Shown here piece by piece: positions 10,318-13,540 of a stretch of DNA of 13,540 nt (position 1 is the first letter of the stretch; the number at the start of each line of letters is the position of its first letter). Under the pieces are notes generated by a model. The model was given only the letters and a program-made list of their open reading frames with translations, had not been told where the DNA came from and did not search any database. A program made the translations under genes and the position numbers. Location: NCBI GenBank assembly GCA_028565635.1, contig JAOXYB010004790.1, forward strand, positions 1-13,540, read 5' to 3'. The stretch comes from Phoronis ovalis. Its lineage: Eukaryota > Phoronida > Phoronidae.

Positions 10318-10620
10318 GACCTAAGGCTGATCAATGTTATTGTTAAATTATCCAAAGTTTGCAGCTTCTGGAGGATATTATTGTAGCTGTTTTACAGAGG
10401 TTATAATCTACAGAAGAGTTGTACTAACTCTAGGAATGCCTTGTTTTGAAACAGGCTCGTATTTTCCTCCAGGGCAAGCTATAGTATACTTAGAAATAAG
10501 AAACAGACATCACTTCTTAACTCTTATCTCATTTGACATACAGCCTCGACTTCATAGTTGTACTACGCTTGCGACGTCAATAATACAAAATGTTCCTCCC
10601 ATATCGTAATTGGCCACGCC
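10318..10620 (-). promoter_or_regulatory. Probable Irx 5' UTR and proximal promoter
   Basis: About 300 bp immediately upstream of the start codon has roughly 39% GC by hand count, against about 30% or less just beyond. Read on the gene strand, the far end begins GGCGTGGCCAAT (10620-10609), a GC/CACCC-like box overlapping an inverted-orientation CCAAT box. TGACGTCG, a CRE-like site, follows at 10579-10572. A weak TATA-like AGTATACTATAG lies near 10491-10480. An upstream ORF of eight codons (ATG at 10555-10553, TGA at 10531-10529) would lie in the leader if transcription starts near the CCAAT box. The transcription start is not visible from sequence, and the boundaries are inferred. The 91-codon plus-strand frame here has no recognisable family and is taken as antisense chance. 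Confidence 0.45.
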
Positions 10621-10748
10621 TACTTATGAATATCTCTACAACTTTACCCAATCTCAAACATTTTTGTTACTAATGATATATGCATTGTTTTCTTACTTGA
10701 CAATTTCGTACCAAGAAAAATAATTACAAATAATTTATCTATATAATT

Positions 10749-10765
10749 CGTTAATAATTTTATGT
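10749..10765 (+). repeat. Copy 1 of repeated CGTTAATAATTTTATGT
   Basis: This 17-mer is identical to 13178-13194. Its first 12 bases also occur at 11343-11354. All three are on the same strand and upstream of the gene. Confidence 0.6.
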
Positions 10766-10793
10766 TCGACAGATGAAAATATTTAATTTTAAA

Positions 10794-10805
10794 TATATCG
10801 ATATA
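10794..10805. promoter_or_regulatory. 12-bp palindrome TATATCGATATA
   Basis: This palindrome contains TATCGATA, the DRE core-promoter element of flies, and ATCGAT, a Cut/Onecut-type core. It lies about 480 bp upstream of the start codon. The fly meaning may not apply if the source is not an insect. Confidence 0.25.
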
Positions 10806-11171
10806 AAACTAGCATTGAGGATTTTGACCTTAGCCTGATTACGTTTAGAAATTAACTCTCTCGTAATTTCCATATCGAATAAATTTGTTTTTCGTCTTAT
10901 TACGTTAGTTTTGTAACTCTGTGTTCTGTTACATCTACAGAGTGATTACCCTGTGCTTTTACAGACGCGGGAATTTGGGAATAATTCCAATTAACAAGTA
11001 ACATATGGATAGAAAGCTAAACATCCGAATTACGTGTTGTACAAATCTTAAACAACAAAAATTTGTGTTAAATTTAACCTCGCCGACATTGCAGTAGTTG
11101 TGTTAACAGTTGTTAGGCGCTTGAGTTTACACGGCTAACATACATGTACTAACAGATAAATTGTCTGTTTT

Positions 11172-11181
11172 GTTGCGCAAC
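11172..11181. promoter_or_regulatory. Perfect C/EBP-type palindrome GTTGCGCAAC
   Basis: This 10-bp perfect palindrome contains TTGCGCAA, the canonical C/EBP-family bZIP site. It sits in the most GC-rich part of the upstream region, 66 bp from an ACAnnTGT site. Binding is not shown by sequence alone. Confidence 0.3.
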
Positions 11182-11282
11182 CAGCAAGGCACTGCCGTGG
11201 CCGAGACTAGGTACCTACAACGGTCTATCTGGTGAGGGTTTTTATTGTATTTTCAGTGACCCTGGCAGTGGAGAATCAGTAT

Positions 11283-11302
11283 CGTAGATATAACGTAGAT
11301 AT
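11283..11302 (+). repeat. Tandem pair of CGTAGATAT
   Basis: The nonamer CGTAGATAT occurs at 11283-11291 and again at 11294-11302, two bases apart (11-bp period, about one helical turn). Each copy holds a GATA core. It closes the GC-richer upstream island. Confidence 0.5.
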
Positions 11303-11342
11303 GGAAGGCAGCATACACATGCTCCTACACAGTAAAAAGTTG

Positions 11343-11354
11343 CGTTAATAATTT
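11343..11354 (+). repeat. Partial copy, CGTTAATAATTT
   Basis: This shares 12 bases with both full copies. With its left flank it shares 15 bases (TTGCGTTAATAATTT, 11340-11354) with the copy at 13175-13189. Confidence 0.5.
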
Positions 11355-12701
11355 ATTTGCAGTCAAGACACATGTTCGTTTGCTTCATATGATGATTTAT
11401 TTATAAAGCTTTCGTTGTCGTGTGACAAGATATTTCTCAAATAACATGAACCAAAAGATACGTTTGATATTTCCGTGTAATTATACAATTTTAGTTAATT
11501 AGACTAATTGAAATTATATAACCACTTCCCGAAACACATGCCCCTGTTGGTCGCCTGCGTGATTTATTGTAACAGAGTCTTCCCTTTAATATAATAATAC
11601 AGATTTGTTTTGATATCAAAATCAAAAAAAAACACGTGTAAATAGATTTTTATCAAAGGACAGCTGTGTAATAATTAAATAAGAAATGCATTACAAAATC
11701 CATAAAATAATCTTAAAAATAAAGAATAGTTCAGCTTAACATATTTTTTAATTCAAAATTAGGTACTTTTAAACAAGGTAAATAGACACTTAACCTAACA
11801 GTTCAGTTAAGTATTGATGCTTACATGTTTATTTACATATATGTACATTACTACCTGTTTTTTTCACTGAGATCGAAAAACAAAATTAAAGCTATTATTT
11901 GTTTTAATTATTTACGTTATTCGGAATGCATTCAGACATAATTTTTAACCCAATTTTATACAAGGAGCGAGTGGTTTATAAAAAATATTTTTTATGCTGA
12001 CATTCAGAACTTTTTTAGCAGCCTAGCCGCAATTTACATATTCATTGTTACAAAAAGGTCAAAATCACACAGATAATTTGAAGAGTCATTTTAATCATGA
12101 TAATAACATTTAATTTCATTGTTGTATTATAACTTTTCATTCAAAATTTAATTGCATTCAGCGTATGGAAGAATTATTCATTTATGTCTTAATGTGATAC
12201 TATGTCTTTATGGTAAAAACCAAATTAAGAAATCCTGTTATTTCCATTTCTTGTTTTTAAAACATTTGAAAACATTACGATATATATTTGCGCCATCACT
12301 ACGTGTATATATTATAACAAAATAAAAATATTTTTGTCGCTTTATGCTATTGTTATATATATATAGTGTGCGTATAATAATACAGAATAATTGAGTCACG
12401 CTTTCAGCTGGGAAATTAAAGTGTTTGTGAATGTTATAAATAAAAAAAGTATAATTAAAAAAATCTAGCGTAACTTTTTCACTAGTGATATCGACAACGA
12501 AGCAGGTTTTTATGACTGTAATCTTCAATTTGATGTATTGTAATGATATATTTACGAGGAATCTTTTTTGTAACTTAACTTCAGATTTTTAGAGCTGATG
12601 CTACAGAAGTCTTCCGGTTCACGCCTTCCACTTTAAATTTAAGAATTGACGCAACAAGAAAAAAGGTGAATCTCAAAAGTCAGTTCATAGGATTTCCATA
12701 T

Positions 12702-12725
12702 TGCTGATGAAAATATTCATCAGCA
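12702..12725. repeat. 10-bp inverted repeat with Maf-type half-sites
   Basis: Arm TGCTGATGAA (12702-12711), spacer AATA and arm TTCATCAGCA (12716-12725) form a perfect dyad. The outer six bases TGCTGA and TCAGCA are the half-sites of the Maf recognition element, but here they are 12 bases apart instead of one, so a classical MARE is not formed. Confidence 0.55.
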
Positions 12726-13177
12726 TGCACTCTCCCAATGGATACAAGTACCCTGTTTAGTCATCTCGACTACGAGTTATTATTTCATAATCAAACTATT
12801 TAATTGCTAAAACATTATTCGAACGTACTCTTTTCCCACGTAAAATTATTTTTGATTCGTTTTACAGTTAGCACTGTTTGTTTTAGTGACATTATTAAAG
12901 TGGATGTTTATGATATTGAAATAATGTGTTTATACATTTATTCTTTGAACCACTTGTTCACCATGATGTTATACACATGTTTAGCTTGACAAACTACATT
13001 TTAATGGTGAATTAACAAAAAATAAAATGCCTAAAAATGTGTTGTTTTTTGCTTGCAATAACATATCTATATTGCTTATAAGAGTCGGAAACATAAGCAG
13101 AAAATAAATTCCGAAATAAAGTAAGAGGGAAAATCACATTCGTTTACGTTTTACAGAATATTATTGGTATAAAATTG

Positions 13178-13194
13178 CGTTAATAATTTTATGT
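13178..13194 (+). repeat. Copy 2 of repeated CGTTAATAATTTTATGT
   Basis: This is an exact 17-base match to 10749-10765, about 2.4 kb away. It contains TAAT cores and TTTATG, the kinds of sequence bound by homeodomain proteins. Confidence 0.6.
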
Positions 13195-13540
13195 AGGTGA
13201 AACTTAATCTACTTGGCAGATTGGGTAAGTGAAAATGGCTATGAAAGTTTGCACTGTGGAAGTTATAGTTGTCACTTTCGACTGAAATAACATATGTTGC
13301 GTATTCTATGACTCAGGATAGAGTGCATTCACCGAGTGTATTGCCGGGTTTATTGGGTCGTACCTGCAATTTTCAATTAGTTTATAAATTTCCATAACTA
13401 TTCCTAATTCATTTTTTCTTCAAATGTATTTTTGCTTGGCTTGCTTTTCGTAGAATTACCTTTTTTTAGGAGAACTGCCTTTTTCATTATTAATATTTAC
13501 AAATAATACTACCAACTCAGTAACCAAACGGGAACTTCAA

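Larger units (their letters stand above)
11106..11667. promoter_or_regulatory. Cluster of four ACAnnTGT (Iroquois-type) sites
   Basis: Perfect matches occur at 11106-11113 (ACAGTTGT), 11368-11375 (ACACATGT), 11632-11639 (ACACGTGT) and 11660-11667 (ACAGCTGT). Two more lie upstream at 12973-12980 and 13290-13297. ACAnnTGT is the site reported for Drosophila Mirror and other Iroquois proteins, so feedback by the gene's own product is possible. Each site also contains an E-box (CANNTG), so bHLH binding is the main alternative. Confidence 0.4.
10621..13540. other. Upstream intergenic DNA of the Irx gene
   Basis: This is about 2.9 kb with no supportable gene on either strand; the few open frames over 60 codons (12238-12528 minus, 12804-12989 plus) are AT-driven with no recognisable domains. 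It contains a higher-GC island at about 11090-11330 (43% GC by hand count), a concentration of ACAnnTGT sites, a repeated 17-mer and a 10-bp-arm inverted repeat, each listed separately. A remote 5' non-coding exon could be hidden here. Confidence 0.7.

Noticed and set aside
10334-10609. 91-codon plus-strand open frame upstream of the start codon
   Set aside because: No recognisable domain, no splice or promoter context; it lies antisense to the probable 5' UTR, whose higher GC lengthens chance frames.
3500-12000. 15-base match AAAATATTTTTTATG between about 3500 and about 11980
   Set aside because: Low-complexity A/T sequence; expected by chance in DNA this AT-rich.
12352-12366. Short TA microsatellite
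   Set aside because: Only a few repeat units, ordinary for AT-rich intergenic DNA.
12238-12528. 96-codon minus-strand frame upstream
   Set aside because: Ile/Phe/Tyr-rich, AT-driven, no recognisable domain or neighbouring gene signal.
1-13540. Transposons, tRNA/rRNA genes, CRISPR arrays, viral remnants
   Set aside because: No transposase, reverse transcriptase or integrase motifs, long terminal repeats, cloverleaf signals or regularly spaced repeats were seen on either strand.

Overview
The window is a piece of animal genomic DNA carrying most of one gene on the minus strand: an Iroquois-class (Irx/Iro) TALE homeobox transcription factor gene. Five coding exons can be joined by hand with consensus GT/AG splice sites and consistent phases: 10317-10264, 9909-9658, 8882-8767, 7643-7309 and 701-300. 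They total 1159 nt, or 386 complete codons plus one base. The product opens with the family N-terminus MSYPQFSY. It then has a Cys-rich block (CCC, TVCSCQY), a TYR/PRO-rich linker, the Iroquois TALE homeodomain (PYP loop extension, Ala at position 50), an acidic Ser/Asp/Lys tail and the conserved KPRIWSLA motif. The last splice donor (300/299) leads off the left edge, so the final coding exon(s), stop codon and 3' UTR lie outside the window.

The sequence is AT-rich (roughly two thirds A+T by eye), with introns of 354, 775, 1123 and 6607 bp plus a fifth that is cut off. The protein looks like a protostome Irx. The QxLIS, CCCE-GR, [16 protein letters not shown] and TWSPRNR motifs resemble mollusc/annelid Irx more than insect Ara/Caup/Mirr, so a lophotrochozoan is my best guess, at low confidence.

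Layout, left to right: truncated intron 5 (1-299); exon 5 (300-701); very large intron 4 (702-7308), which has several higher-GC islands with dyad symmetries; exon 4 with the homeodomain (7309-7643); intron 3 (7644-8766); exon 3 (8767-8882); intron 2 (8883-9657); exon 2 (9658-9909); intron 1 (9910-10263); exon 1 (10264-10317); a probable 5' UTR and proximal promoter (10318-about 10620); and about 2.9 kb of upstream DNA to 13540. No second protein gene, RNA gene, transposon or CRISPR array could be supported.

The points most worth checking are regulatory. ACAnnTGT motifs, the published Iroquois binding site, are concentrated upstream of the gene (four within 562 bp). A 17-mer is exactly repeated upstream, and its 12-base core occurs a third time there. 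Several dyads and GC islands stand out in intron 4 and upstream. All are inferences from sequence pattern only.
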